The notes under the pieces are model-generated. The model saw only the letters and a list, made by a program, of their open reading frames with translations, ran no database searches and was not told the DNA's origin. A DNA stretch of 32,600 nucleotides, from the NCBI RefSeq assembly GCF_025353065.1, contig NZ_JANXRJ010000195.1, positions 1 to 32,600 of the forward strand. The letters are read 5' to 3'. The first letter of the stretch is position 1. Each line of letters begins with the position of its first letter. A program made the translations under genes and the position numbers. Shown here one piece after another: positions 1 to 8,278 of the stretch. Source of the DNA: Lapillicoccus sp. Its GTDB lineage: Bacteria > Actinomycetota > Actinomycetes > Actinomycetales > Dermatophilaceae.

Positions 1-204
1 AGCCAGCCCGCCGATGGCGAGGGTGCGCAGCTGGTGGGCGCGGACCGCCCGCCGGAACTCCGGGAGCCGTCGCAGCAGGTCGGAGTTCGCGACGGCGACG
101 GTGCCCACCCGGACGGTGCGCCGCAGCAGCAGCCACACGACGGCCGCGACGAGGACGAGCCCCGCCACCGCCGGGATGATCACCCAGCCCTGTTTCAGGT
201 CCAC
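1..204 (-). CDS. VWA-domain membrane protein, BatA-like (N-terminus only)
   Basis: Only the first 68 codons are in the window and the gene runs off the left edge. From a GTG start it encodes a hydrophobic segment (WVIIPAVAGLVLVAAVVWLL), then Arg residues and the stretch LLRRLPEFRRAVRAHQLR. That is the usual opening of actinobacterial membrane-anchored von Willebrand factor A proteins in moxR-DUF58 clusters. The start overlaps the end of the preceding gene by 10 bp, as expected in a tight operon. The VWA domain and its MIDAS residues lie outside the window, so the assignment rests on the N-terminal pattern and on position behind MoxR and DUF58. In known clusters these proteins are thought to help MoxR ATPases with cell-envelope protein assembly; that role is inferred here. 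Confidence 0.7.
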   Translation of the reverse strand, partial: MDLKQGWVIIPAVAGLVLVAAVVWLLLRRTVRVGTVAVANSDLLRRLPEFRRAVRAHQLRTLAIGGLA

Positions 205-644
205 CGCTGGACCACCCCCCGGGCGACGTCGGCCGAGGTGGCCACGCTGGCCTCCCGGTCGGGTCCGAACTCGACGGGATACAGCCGCAGGACGACGTCG
301 GTGACGGGTTCGAGCTGAGCCACGCCGCTGCGCCCGAGCTCGGTCAGGGTCATCGTCGGGGCCCTCAGCCCGGATGCCTCCTGGACGAACTGGCGCACCG
401 TGGTGCTCAGCTCCTGGTGCGCGCGGCGGGACGACAGCTCAGCCGCCTCGGCCAGCCTGACGATCTCGTCGATCCGGGACAGGTACTGGCCCTTGAGCTG
501 GCCCAGCAGCCAGCCCGGGGGCGGCGGCGGGGTCGGCTTGGGGGGCGGCACCGGGCGGGTCTGCCACCAGATGACGAACGCCCACCCGACGATGGCCAGC
601 ATGATGACGACCCCGATGACGGTCCACAGGACGGAGTAGGTCAT
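195..644 (-). CDS. Small membrane protein of the moxR-DUF58-VWA cluster
   Basis: The protein has about 149 residues. One membrane segment comes right after the start (VLWTVIGVVIMLAIVGWAFVIWW). A proline-rich stretch follows (PPPKPTPPPPPGW), then a helical cytoplasmic-looking tail rich in Arg and Glu, ending at VVQRWT. The same layout is seen in the small protein, distantly DUF4381-like, that often sits between DUF58 and VWA genes in Actinobacteria. I recognise the type but cannot assign a biochemical function. The ATG at 644 is chosen because the membrane segment starts there. A GTG at 674, which would overlap the DUF58 stop, is a possible alternative. Translational coupling with both neighbours is likely, as the genes overlap or nearly touch. 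Confidence 0.72.
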   Translation of the reverse strand: MTYSVLWTVIGVVIMLAIVGWAFVIWWQTRPVPPPKPTPPPPPGWLLGQLKGQYLSRIDEIVRLAEAAELSSRRAHQELSTTVRQFVQEASGLRAPTMTLTELGRSGVAQLEPVTDVVLRLYPVEFGPDREASVATSADVARGVVQRWT

Positions 645-663
645 CGGCGCGTAGAACCCGTTG

Positions 664-1548
664 TCACCGGCCACGACGGCGCTGCCTCTCCAGCAGCCGG
701 AAGACGGTGCCGATGACCGCGTCGGTGGAGCCGACCCGGGAGTGGACGATGCCGAGGTGGTCGAGGGTGTGCTCCAGGCTGTCGCGCCGTTCCCGCACCG
801 CCGTCCCGTATGCCGCGCGCAGGCGCGCGTCGAACCGCACCTCGGGAGGGAGCAGGGTGTCGTCGTCGACGTCGTAGGCGTCCTCGCCCGGCCCGCTGTC
901 GGTGGGGTCGGCATCCTCGATCGTGAGCCAGAGGATCTCGTGCTGGACCTGGAGCCGGCGGATGAGCGCGACGTCCTCGCTGGAGATCTCGTGGTCGTCG
1001 GCGACGACGATCACGAGCATCCGCTGGCGGAAGTGCTGTCCGACGTAGCGCAGCTGGTCGGCGAGCCGGCTGCGCCCCGACTGCAGCGTCGTGCGGCTCG
1101 CGATCTCGCGCAGCAGCCGCTCCAGGTGGGCCTCGGTGCCCTTGCTCTCGTGCGGGCGGGTGTCCAGCACGTCGCCCTCGACGAGACCGATGGTGTCGCC
1201 GTGGCGCAGCGCGAGGTAGCCGAGCATGCCGCAGGCCATCACGGCGACGGAAGACTTGGGTTCGCCGCTCGTCGTCCGGGCGGCCATCCCGCGCCCCGTG
1301 TCGACGATGAACATGACCTTCTGCTTGCGGGAGGCGACGTAGCGCTTGACCAGCGGGGAGCCGTGCCGGGCGGTGGCCTTCCAGTCGATGTCCCGGATCT
1401 CGTCACCGGGGATGTAGTCCCGCAGGTCGTCGTAGTCGAGGCTGCGGCCGCGGAACACCGACGCATACTCCCCGTCGAGCAGCCCCCACGTCTTGCGGTG
1501 GGCCACGATGAAGAGCTTGCTCTTGACCTTGGTCAGCAGCGCCGGCAC
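664..1548 (-). CDS. DUF58 domain-containing protein
   Basis: The protein has about 294 residues from a GTG start. The DUF58 signature is clear: an Arg-rich region, then DYIPGDEIRDIDWKATAR around residues 50-67, then KRYVASRKQKVMFIVDTGRGM, which begins a VWA-like fold. DUF58 proteins accompany MoxR AAA+ ATPases and are thought to act as adaptors or substrates; the molecular role is not settled. MoxR ends at 1559, only 10 bp upstream, and the next gene follows within 20 bp, so the cluster is probably one transcript. The open frame continues upstream inside moxR to 1848, but that part is a shadow with biased composition, so the GTG at 1548 (VPALLTKVKSKLF) is preferred. No membrane segment is obvious, unlike many longer DUF58 proteins. 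Confidence 0.9.
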   Translation of the reverse strand: MPALLTKVKSKLFIVAHRKTWGLLDGEYASVFRGRSLDYDDLRDYIPGDEIRDIDWKATARHGSPLVKRYVASRKQKVMFIVDTGRGMAARTTSGEPKSSVAVMACGMLGYLALRHGDTIGLVEGDVLDTRPHESKGTEAHLERLLREIASRTTLQSGRSRLADQLRYVGQHFRQRMLVIVVADDHEISSEDVALIRRLQVQHEILWLTIEDADPTDSGPGEDAYDVDDDTLLPPEVRFDARLRAAYGTAVRERRDSLEHTLDHLGIVHSRVGSTDAVIGTVFRLLERQRRRGR

Positions 1549-1558
1549 CCGGACTGCC

Positions 1559-2770
1559 TCAGGGGGTCCGGACGGTCGCCACGAGGGCGTCGACGACCGA
1601 CTCGACCTGGACGTTCTCGGCGATCGCCTCGAAGCCGAGCACGACCCGGTGGCGCAGCACCCGGTGGGCGAGGGCCTTGATGTCGTCCGGGACGACGTGG
1701 TCGCGGCCGGCGAGCAGGGCCCGCGCCCGAGCCGCCTGAGTGAACGCGATGCTGCCACGCGGGCTGGCGCCGAACTCGACGAACCGGGCCACGGCGGGGT
1801 CGATGTAGCGGTCGGCGTGCCGGGTGACGTAGACGATGCCCACGGCATACCGGACGATCGCGGGGTCGACGTAGACCCGACGGGTCAGCCGCTGGAGCCG
1901 GCGGACGTCCTCGAGCTCGATGACCGCGATCTGGTTGTTCGTGAAGACGCCCGCGTCGATGCGGTAGAGCACCTCGGCCTCCTCCTCGAGGGTGGGGTAG
2001 TCGAGGACGTCCTTGAGCATGAAACGGTCGAGCTGCGCCTCCGGCAGGACGTAGGTGCCCTCCTGCTCGATGGGGTTCTGGGTCGCGAGGACGAGGAACG
2101 GCTCGGGCAGGGGATAGGCCTTGCCGCCGATCGAGGTCTGCCGTTCCTGCATCGCCTCGAGCATCGCCGACTGCGTCTTGGCGCTCGAGCGGTTGATCTC
2201 GTCGAGGAGGACGAAGTTGGCGTGGACCGGTCCGAGCTGGGTCTCGAAGGTCGCCTTGCCGACGTCGAAGATCTGCGTCCCCACGATGTCGCTGGGCAGC
2301 AGGTCGGGCGTGCACTGGATGCGTTTGAAGCTGCCCGTCACCGCGTGCGCGAGGGTCGAGGCGGCCGTCGTCTTGGCCAGGCCCGGCACCGACTCGAGCA
2401 GGATGTGGCCACCGGTCAGCAGGCCGATGAGCAGGGTCTCCTGCAGCCGACCCTGGCCGACGACCTTGGTGTTGAAGGCGCGCGAGACCGTCCGCAGCGT
2501 GTCCTGCGACCAGGCGACCTCGTCCGAGCGCAGGATGTCGCCGGCGGGCTGCCGTGGGACCCGCGGCTGCGGCTGGGGCTGCGGCGTGGGCTGCGGTGGG
2601 GGGCTGGTGGGGTGGGACGGGGGGAAGGGTTGCGCCGGAGCCGGGGTGGTGGGGAGGGTGATCTGCTCGGTCGGGCCGGCGCCGTAGGAGCTCCGGTCGG
2701 CCGTGCCGGACCGATCCGGAGAGTCGACCCAGGTCGACGTCTCCTCCGGCGTGCCGGACTGCTGATCCAT
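1559..2770 (-). CDS. MoxR-family AAA+ ATPase
   Basis: The protein has 403 residues. An unusual N-terminal tail of about 85 residues is rich in Pro, Gln, Ser and Thr (PPQPTPQPQPQPRVPRQP) and looks disordered. The AAA_3 core then shows Walker A (VPGLAKTT, about residues 126-133), Walker B (LLDEINRSS, about 188-196), and the sensor region LATQNPIEQEGTYVLPEAQ that is typical of MoxR. A C-terminal lid domain ends at VATVRTP. MoxR ATPases act as chaperones in assembly of membrane or metal-containing complexes; the target here is unknown. It is the first gene of the minus-strand cluster with DUF58 and VWA partners. The ATG at 2770 has a GGGGAG ribosome site about 8 nt upstream. Confidence 0.95.
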   Translation of the reverse strand: MDQQSGTPEETSTWVDSPDRSGTADRSSYGAGPTEQITLPTTPAPAQPFPPSHPTSPPPQPTPQPQPQPRVPRQPAGDILRSDEVAWSQDTLRTVSRAFNTKVVGQGRLQETLLIGLLTGGHILLESVPGLAKTTAASTLAHAVTGSFKRIQCTPDLLPSDIVGTQIFDVGKATFETQLGPVHANFVLLDEINRSSAKTQSAMLEAMQERQTSIGGKAYPLPEPFLVLATQNPIEQEGTYVLPEAQLDRFMLKDVLDYPTLEEEAEVLYRIDAGVFTNNQIAVIELEDVRRLQRLTRRVYVDPAIVRYAVGIVYVTRHADRYIDPAVARFVEFGASPRGSIAFTQAARARALLAGRDHVVPDDIKALAHRVLRHRVVLGFEAIAENVQVESVVDALVATVRTP

Positions 2771-2818
2771 GAAGCGTCTCCCCTGTCGGACGACCCCGCG
2801 CGACGGCGCGGCCCCCTT

Positions 2819-2824
2819 ATCGTA
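2819..2824 (-). promoter_or_regulatory. Probable -10 box for the moxR cluster
   Basis: TACGAT on the minus strand fits the actinobacterial TANNNT -10 pattern. Transcription would begin near 2812 and give a leader of about 40 nt containing the GGGGAG ribosome site before the ATG at 2770. No convincing -35 hexamer is seen at the right distance, so this is a weak call. Confidence 0.35.
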
Positions 2825-2845
2825 AACGGATGACCTTTGACGCTG

Positions 2846-2861
2846 CCCCGGCCGACCGGGG
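2846..2861 (-). terminator. GC-rich hairpin after parE/gyrB2
   Basis: A perfect 6-bp stem, CCCCGG and CCGGGG around a 4-base loop, lies about 45 nt downstream of the topoisomerase stop codon. There is no run of T after it. Hairpins of this kind can terminate transcription in Actinobacteria, but this is only suggested by position. Confidence 0.3.
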
Positions 2862-2904
2862 AGAGGTCGTGGACGGCCCGTGAACAGCCCCCGAACAGCC
2901 CGGG

Positions 2905-5082
2905 TCAGGCGTCGATCCGGGCCCGGTCGAGACCCGCAGCGGAGTCGATGATGAAGTCCTTCCGGGGAGCGACGTCGTTGCCCATGAGTAGCTCGAAGAC
3001 GTTCTCGGCCGCCTCGGCCTCCCCCAACGTCACCCGGCGCAGGGTGCGATATCGCGGGTCCATGGTGGTGTCCGCGAGCTGGTCGGCGTCCATCTCCCCC
3101 AGACCCTTGTAGCGCTGCGGAGGCTCCTTGACCCGCTTGCCACGCTTCTCGATGGCTGCGCGGGTCCGCCGCATCTCGGCTTCGTTGTAGGTGTAGATGT
3201 AGTCGTTCTTCTTGCCCTGGTTGATGACCTCGAGGCGATGCAGCGGGGGCATCGCGGCATACACCCGGCCGGCGTCGACGAGCGGGCGCATGTAGCGGAA
3301 GAAGAGGGTCAGCAGCAGGGTGCGGATGTGGGCGCCGTCGACGTCGGCGTCGCTCATGATGATGACCTTGCCGTAGCGCGCGGCCTCGAGGTCGAAGGTG
3401 CGACCCGAGCCGGCGCCGACCACCTGGATGATCGCGGCGCACTCCGCGTTCTTGAGCATGTCCGCGATCGACGCCTTCTGGACGTTGAGGATCTTGCCCC
3501 GGATCGGCAGCAGCGCCTGGTAGTCGCTGGACCGGGCGAGCTTGGCCGTTCCCAGTGCGCTGTCGCCCTCGACGATGAACAGCTCGGAGCGCTCGACGTC
3601 GTGGGTGCGGCAGTCGGCGAGCTTCGCCGGCAGCGACGAGGACTCCAGCGCCGTCTTCCGGCGCTGCGTCTCCTTGTGCATCCGTGCGCTGATGCGTGAC
3701 TTCATCTCGGCGACGACCTTCTCCAGCAGCAGCGCCGCCGAGGCCTTCTCGCCCCGCCTGGGGGTGGTGATGCGGTCGGTGAGCTCCTGCTCCACGACCC
3801 GGGAGACGATCGCCCGCACCGCCGAGGTGCCGAGCACCTCCTTGGTCTGGCCCTCGAACTGCGGCTCCGCGAGGCGGACGGTGACCACGGCGGTCATCCC
3901 CGCCAGGATGTCGTCCTTCTCGACCTTGTCGGGCCCGACCTTGAGGCGTCGGCCGTTGACCTCGAGCTGCTTGCGGAAGACCTTGAGCAACGCCTGGTCG
4001 AACCCCGCGACGTGCGTGCCGCCCTTGGGGGTGGTGATGATGTTGACGAAGGACAGCAGCCGGGTGTCGTAGCCGGTGCCCCACCGCAGGGCCACGTCGA
4101 CGACGCACTCGCGCTCCATCTCGGTCGGCGTCATGTGCCCCGTGGCGTCGAGGACCGGCACCGTCTCGGTGAACGTGCCGGATCCCTGCAGGCGCCACAC
4201 GTCGGTCACCGGGGGGTCGGGGGCGAGGTAGTCGACGAACTCGGTGACCCCGCCGTCGTGATGGAAGACCTCCTCGCTCGGCCCGGCCTCCCCCGGCGTG
4301 CCCGGCAGGCGACGCTCGTCGTGGACGACGAGCCGCAGACCCGGGATGAGGAACGAGGTCTGCCGGGCCCGGTCGGCGAGCTGCCCGTAGTCGAGCTCGG
4401 ACCCGGGCTCGAAGATCTGCTCGTCGGGCCAGAACCGGATCCGGGACCCGGTCACCCCCCGCCTCGCCTTGCCGACGACCCGCAGCTCGCTGCCCTTGAC
4501 GTATGCCGTGAACGGTGCCGACGGGGTCGGCACACCGGAGTCGCTGAAGACACCCGGCTCCCCGCGGCGGAAGCTCATCGCGTAGGTCTTTCCGCCGCGG
4601 TCGACGTCGACGTCGAGACGTCCCGACAGCGCGTTGACGACCGAGGCACCCACCCCGTGGAGCCCACCGGTGGCGGCATACGAGCTGCCACCGAACTTGC
4701 CCCCGGCATGCAGCTTGGTGAAGACGACCTCGACCCCCGACAGACCGGTCCGCGGCTCGATGTCGACGGGGATGCCGCGCCCGTGGTCCCGGACCTCGAC
4801 CGAACGGTCGGCATAGAGGATGACCTCGATCTCCTCACCCGCACCGGCCAGGGCCTCGTCGACCGCGTTGTCGATGATCTCCCAGAGGCAGTGCATCAGC
4901 CCCTTCTGGTCGCGCGACCCGATATACATCCCCGGTCGCTTGCGCACCGCCTCGAGCCCCTCGAGCACCTGCAGGTGGCGAGCGGTGTAGTCGCCGGCGC
5001 CGGCGGACCTTCGTGCGGCCGTGGACAACGGGCCATCCCTTCGTCGTGCGTTCCGATGGCTCGTCGAGCGTCCCGAGGTCAT
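2905..5082 (-). CDS. parE: Type IIA DNA topoisomerase subunit B (ParE / second GyrB)
   Basis: The protein has 725 residues and is an ATPase and strand-passage subunit that acts with a ParC/GyrA partner. Domains in order: GHKL ATPase (KRPGMYIGS near residue 50, EIIDNAVDEALAG, DHGRGIPVDI, GGLHGVGASVVNALS); the transducer domain with the TPKGGTH element; and a TOPRIM domain with EGDSA near residue 504 and DADVDG near 577. It ends with the conserved QRYKGLGEMDADQL and APRKDFI. The first 30 or so residues before YTARHLQVLEGLEAV are extra compared with most relatives. It stands alone; no ParC or GyrA gene is in the window. Beside a DUF7455 gene it matches the actinobacterial parE neighbourhood, as in Streptomyces. 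GyrB and ParE cannot be separated with certainty by reading, so the symbol is provisional. Confidence 0.93.
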   Translation of the reverse strand: MTSGRSTSHRNARRRDGPLSTAARRSAGAGDYTARHLQVLEGLEAVRKRPGMYIGSRDQKGLMHCLWEIIDNAVDEALAGAGEEIEVILYADRSVEVRDHGRGIPVDIEPRTGLSGVEVVFTKLHAGGKFGGSSYAATGGLHGVGASVVNALSGRLDVDVDRGGKTYAMSFRRGEPGVFSDSGVPTPSAPFTAYVKGSELRVVGKARRGVTGSRIRFWPDEQIFEPGSELDYGQLADRARQTSFLIPGLRLVVHDERRLPGTPGEAGPSEEVFHHDGGVTEFVDYLAPDPPVTDVWRLQGSGTFTETVPVLDATGHMTPTEMERECVVDVALRWGTGYDTRLLSFVNIITTPKGGTHVAGFDQALLKVFRKQLEVNGRRLKVGPDKVEKDDILAGMTAVVTVRLAEPQFEGQTKEVLGTSAVRAIVSRVVEQELTDRITTPRRGEKASAALLLEKVVAEMKSRISARMHKETQRRKTALESSSLPAKLADCRTHDVERSELFIVEGDSALGTAKLARSSDYQALLPIRGKILNVQKASIADMLKNAECAAIIQVVGAGSGRTFDLEAARYGKVIIMSDADVDGAHIRTLLLTLFFRYMRPLVDAGRVYAAMPPLHRLEVINQGKKNDYIYTYNEAEMRRTRAAIEKRGKRVKEPPQRYKGLGEMDADQLADTTMDPRYRTLRRVTLGEAEAAENVFELLMGNDVAPRKDFIIDSAAGLDRARIDA

Positions 5083-5433
5083 CCCTCGCGAACTCCCTGC
5101 AGGCTATCCGTCGCCGCCGACAGTGGTGGGCAGGCACGCCATCCGCCGCCTGCCCCTGCTTCGAACTCCCCTTGTCCACATCACCCCAGACCGCTTCGCG
5201 GCATGGTCCGTGGCCTGTCCGCCCAGAGCGAAACATCACGGTTTCGCCCTTGTTTGGTCACGAGACCGGTCACAACCCGAGCCAATGCGAGCGGGGAACG
5301 AACCGGCGTGTTTGACTGTTGGTACCGGAAGCCACCGACGCAACCCAGCGGCGGCAGGCAGACGTCATAGCAATATGACCTCGCCGGACCGGCCCCGACC
5401 GGACCCGACGACCGACACAGAGAGAAGGCAGAC
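5083..5433. other. Intergenic region between parE and the DUF7455 gene
   Basis: This 351-bp gap separates two divergent genes and should hold both promoters. On the minus strand TAGCCT (5101-5106) is a possible -10 box 18 nt before the parE ATG. On the plus strand TTGACT (5312-5317) resembles a -35 hexamer, but no good -10 follows at the right distance. A perfect inverted repeat lies at 5364-5379. Codon-like composition is weak and base composition is lower in GC than in the flanking genes, so I see no protein gene in it. Confidence 0.5.
5364..5379. promoter_or_regulatory. Inverted repeat upstream of the DUF7455 gene
   Basis: GTCATA, four bases, then TATGAC form a perfect palindrome about 55 bp before the GTG start at 5434. 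It stands out as an AT-rich patch in GC-rich DNA. It could be an operator or part of the promoter; no regulator is identified. Confidence 0.35.
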
Positions 5434-5661
5434 GTGAACACAACACTGGCCCCGAGCCTCAGCGCAGCGGATCGTTGTGACCGCTGCGGTGCCCAGGCCT
5501 ATATTCGCGCCCGCCTCGTGAACGGCGGCGAGCTGTTGTTCTGCGCCCACCACGGGCGTGAGCACCTCCCGCGGCTTCAGGCTCAGGCGAGCGAGATCCA
5601 GGACGAGTCCAACCGACTCGGCGACAAGAGTGGCAAGGCCGAGGAGGGCGTCGCCCGCTGA
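5434..5661 (+). CDS. DUF7455 small zinc-ribbon-like protein
   Basis: The protein has 75 residues. The core CDRCGAQAYIRARL...GELLFCAHHGREH contains a CxxC pair and a later C-x2-H pair that could bind one zinc ion. It matches the small conserved actinobacterial protein now called DUF7455, usually found next to the principal sigma factor and parE genes. The function is unknown. The start is GTG with GAGAAGG about 7 nt upstream. It is divergent from parE, as in other Actinobacteria. The tail after residue 50 is acidic and probably disordered. Confidence 0.88.
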   Translation: MNTTLAPSLSAADRCDRCGAQAYIRARLVNGGELLFCAHHGREHLPRLQAQASEIQDESNRLGDKSGKAEEGVAR

Positions 5662-5668
5662 GGCGGGC
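5653..5668 (+). terminator. Stem-loop over the DUF7455 stop codon
   Basis: GCCCGC and GCGGGC form a perfect 6-bp stem with the stop codon TGA in the loop. It has no T run. It could end the short DUF7455 transcript; the next gene starts over 100 bp later. Confidence 0.3.
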
Positions 5669-5776
5669 ACTCCCCCGGCTGGTTCCTCCAACAGGTCGAC
5701 GTCCTTCACAGCGTGGTGAGGCGCACGGCTTGGCGACACGCATCATGAGGTCCAACATGGTGAGGACGCCGCGACG

Positions 5777-6265
5777 ATGAGCATGACGATCGTTGTGGGG
5801 TTGCTCATGGTGGTGGGCCTCATCGGCGTCGTCGTCCCGGTCATCCCCGGACTGGCGATCGTGATGCTCGGCACGGTCCTCTGGGCGGCCGACCGCGGTG
5901 ACGTGCACGCCTGGCTCGTCGTCGGCGCAGCCACGGTGCTGTATGCCGCGGGGCTCGTGACCCGCTACGCCCTCCCCGGACGACGGATGCGTCGTGCCGG
6001 GGTGCGACCCGCGACGTTGGTGCTGGCCCTGGTGGCCGCCGTTGCCGGCTTCGTCGTCGTCCCGGTGGTCGGTGCGCCCATCGGCTTCGTACTCGGCGTC
6101 TACCTCGTCGAGCTCGCCGGTCACCGAGACCATGGTCGGGCGCGGGCCGCGACGATGGCTGCGCTCGAAGGAGTGGTCACGTCGGCGGGGATCGAGCTGG
6201 TCACCGGCTTCGCCATCGTCCTGATCTGGGTGGTCGGGCTGCTCACGCTCGGTGTCGGCCCGTGA
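5777..6265 (+). CDS. DUF456 family membrane protein
   Basis: The protein has 162 residues and is almost entirely hydrophobic, with four to six predicted membrane segments: MTIVVGLLMVVGLIGVVVPV, LVVGAATVLYAAGLV, the region around ATLVLALVAAVAGFVVVPVV, and a C-terminal LVTGFAIVLIWVVGLLTL. The GVVVPVIPGLAIVMLGTVLWA opening and the glycine-rich VPVVGAPIGFVLGVYLVELA block are the DUF456 pattern. Function is unknown; relatives are inner-membrane proteins with glycine-zipper-like repeats. The start is ATG 5777, or possibly ATG 5783. The gene converges on the DUF3040 gene with 9 bp between stops. Confidence 0.85.
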   Translation: MSMTIVVGLLMVVGLIGVVVPVIPGLAIVMLGTVLWAADRGDVHAWLVVGAATVLYAAGLVTRYALPGRRMRRAGVRPATLVLALVAAVAGFVVVPVVGAPIGFVLGVYLVELAGHRDHGRARAATMAALEGVVTSAGIELVTGFAIVLIWVVGLLTLGVGP

Positions 6266-6274
6266 GCTGAGAGG

Positions 6275-6676
6275 TCACCACTCGTCGTGGCGGCGACGGT
6301 CCCAACGGGCTTCGAGGCGCTGCATGAAGGAGCTCTTGCTGCCAGCCCTGGAGGACTTGCGGGAAGCCGCAGCGTGACGGATCGAGCCGTCCTCGCCGAC
6401 CGCGCCGAGAACCGTCTTCTTCGCCGGCGAGAAGGCGTAGGCACCTCCAGCGACCATCAGGGCGAAGCCGACGGCACCGAGCCAGATGAGGGAGTAGAGC
6501 GCGGCCAGGACCACGAGGGCGAGTCCGGCGACGACACCGACGGCCCCGAGGATCATCCGGCGCTTGTTCTGGTGCAACCCGTGGTTGGTGATGTGGGTCG
6601 CGAAGCGGGGGTCCTCAGCATAGAGAGCCTGCTCCATTGCTTGGAGCACCTTCTGCTCGTGTTCCGACAGCGGCAC
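6275..6676 (-). CDS. DUF3040 family membrane protein
   Basis: The protein has 133 residues. It starts with PLSEHEQKVLQAMEQALYAEDPRFA, the DUF3040 hallmark, then NKRRMILGAVGVVAGLALVVL and LIWLGAVGFALMVAGGAYAF as two membrane segments, and a basic tail ending RRRHDEW. An in-frame ATG exists at 6706, but GGGAGG lies 8 nt before the GTG at 6676 and family members begin at PLSEHEQ, so the GTG is chosen. In many Actinobacteria this gene precedes mraZ and the division cluster (Rv2169c in M. tuberculosis). Here its upstream neighbour is the dinB end instead. Function is unknown. Confidence 0.9.
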   Translation of the reverse strand: MPLSEHEQKVLQAMEQALYAEDPRFATHITNHGLHQNKRRMILGAVGVVAGLALVVLAALYSLIWLGAVGFALMVAGGAYAFSPAKKTVLGAVGEDGSIRHAAASRKSSRAGSKSSFMQRLEARWDRRRHDEW

Positions 6677-6910
6677 AGCAAACCTCCCTCGCACCAGGTC
6701 CTTCATCAGTAGGACGTCTGGGGGGCCCGGAAAGTTCGGGACCGCGGCGTCTACTCATGCCCTTTTGGGTCACTCTAAGTCCTCAGGATAGGCGTTCGCC
6801 ACGGAGAGGACATCGGATGTGCGGAAAGGCAGGACGAAGGTCATGTCACCGTAAGAAAGCTGGGCTCGGGCAGGGGGCGGTGGTGGAGGGCGAGACGGGG
6901 GGACGGCGGG

Positions 6911-8236
6911 TCAGGCAGGCCCTGATGCGGGTGGTCTCCCCGCCCGAGGTCCGGGCCCACGGGACCCCTGCGGGCCACGCTCCGCACGCTGGTTGCGCCC
7001 CGCGCCGCCGTTCCGGACCTCGTGGACGAGCGACGCCGGTCGCACCGCGCCGGCGCCGAAACGTGCGCTGGCCTGGTCGACGGCGCGGTCGGCCTCGCGC
7101 CAGCCGTGGTCGGGTTCGTCGAGCAGTCCCTGGATCGGGGCCCCCTCCGACTCGACCAGGCCCTCCATGCGAACGCCCACGAGCCGGATCCGGGCCCGCT
7201 GCAGGCCGAGCGCGTCGAAGAGGGACCGGGCTGTGGCGTAGATCTCCTGGGAGACGTCGGTCGGGTCACGCAGGGTGCGGGCCCGGGTGATCGTCGTGAA
7301 GTCGGCGAAGCGGACCTTGATCGACACGGTGCGCCCCATCATCCCGGCGGCCCGCACCCGGGCTGCGGTGCGGTCGCTGAGCCGCAGCAGCTCGCGGTGG
7401 ATAGCCACCGGGTCGTCGATGTCGTGGGCGAAGGTCTCGTCCGCGCCGATGCTCTTCTCCCGCTGCTGGCGGACCACGGTGCGCTCGTCGCGACCCCACG
7501 CGAGGTCGTGCAGGTGGCTGCCCGAGGCCTGACCCAGCGCCCGACGCAGCGTCTCGACCGGCGTGTGCGCGATATCGGCGACCGTGCGCAGCCCCAGCCG
7601 GACGAGCGCCTCCTCGGTGCGGTCCCCGACCCCCCAGAGCGCCCCGACGGGGAGCTGGTGGAGGAAGCCGAGCATCTCGGCCTGCGGCACGACGATCATG
7701 CCGTCGGGCTTGGCCAGGCTCGAGGCGAGCTTGGCGACGAACTTCGTCGGGGCGACCCCCACCGAGCAGGTGATGCTCTGTTCGTCGGCGATGGTGTCGC
7801 GCAGGTGCTGGGCGATACCCGTCGGTGGGCCGAGTCGGCGCAGCGCCCCCCCGACGTCGAGGAACGCCTCGTCGAGGGAGAGGGGTTCGACGATGTCGGT
7901 CACCGAGTGGAAGGTCGCCATGATCGCGTCGGAGATCTGGCTGTAGCGGGGGAAGTCCGGTTCGAGGACCACCGCCTGTGGGCACAGCCGTCGAGCGCGC
8001 GCCATCGGCATCGCCGAGGTCACGCCGAACCGACGGGCCTCGTAGGTCGCCGACAGGACGACCGACCGGTTGCCTCCCCCGCCGATGATCACCGGCCTAC
8101 CGTGCAGGTCGGGTCGCTCGATGAGTGATGCCGACGCGTAGAAGGCGTCCATGTCGACGTGGAGGATCGTGCACCCGGTGTCGTCGGGGATGTCGTCGCC
8201 CGACCGCGTCGGTGCCGCGAACTGGCGACGGCTCAT
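6911..8236 (-). CDS. dinB: DNA polymerase IV (Y family, DinB)
   Basis: The 441-residue protein is a low-fidelity translesion polymerase. Catalytic motifs are intact: HVDMDAFYAS (about residues 26-35) and PLSLDEAFLDV (about 118-128), giving the metal-binding Asp and Asp-Glu. The helix-hairpin-helix region and little-finger domain follow (KSIGADETF, then TITRARTL). After residue 350 comes a typical actinobacterial tail, DHGWREADRAVDQASARFG...VRPASL, and then about 40 disordered residues. The position where a beta-clamp motif is expected reads IQGLLDEP, a poor match to QLxLF. It is the last gene of the five-gene minus-strand set, 42 bp after the methyltransferase, and probably shares the LexA-controlled promoter at 15188-15218. 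Confidence 0.96.
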   Translation of the reverse strand: MSRRQFAAPTRSGDDIPDDTGCTILHVDMDAFYASASLIERPDLHGRPVIIGGGGNRSVVLSATYEARRFGVTSAMPMARARRLCPQAVVLEPDFPRYSQISDAIMATFHSVTDIVEPLSLDEAFLDVGGALRRLGPPTGIAQHLRDTIADEQSITCSVGVAPTKFVAKLASSLAKPDGMIVVPQAEMLGFLHQLPVGALWGVGDRTEEALVRLGLRTVADIAHTPVETLRRALGQASGSHLHDLAWGRDERTVVRQQREKSIGADETFAHDIDDPVAIHRELLRLSDRTAARVRAAGMMGRTVSIKVRFADFTTITRARTLRDPTDVSQEIYATARSLFDALGLQRARIRLVGVRMEGLVESEGAPIQGLLDEPDHGWREADRAVDQASARFGAGAVRPASLVHEVRNGGAGRNQRAERGPQGSRGPGPRAGRPPASGPA

Positions 8237-8278
8237 GCCGCACTCCCCGGGGTCGGGAGAGCGCGCCGGAGGGGAAGG

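Noticed and set aside
5161-5176. Second possible LexA box in the parE upstream region
   Set aside because: TCGAAC is followed at the right distance by CTTGTC, not GTTCGA; only one half matches.
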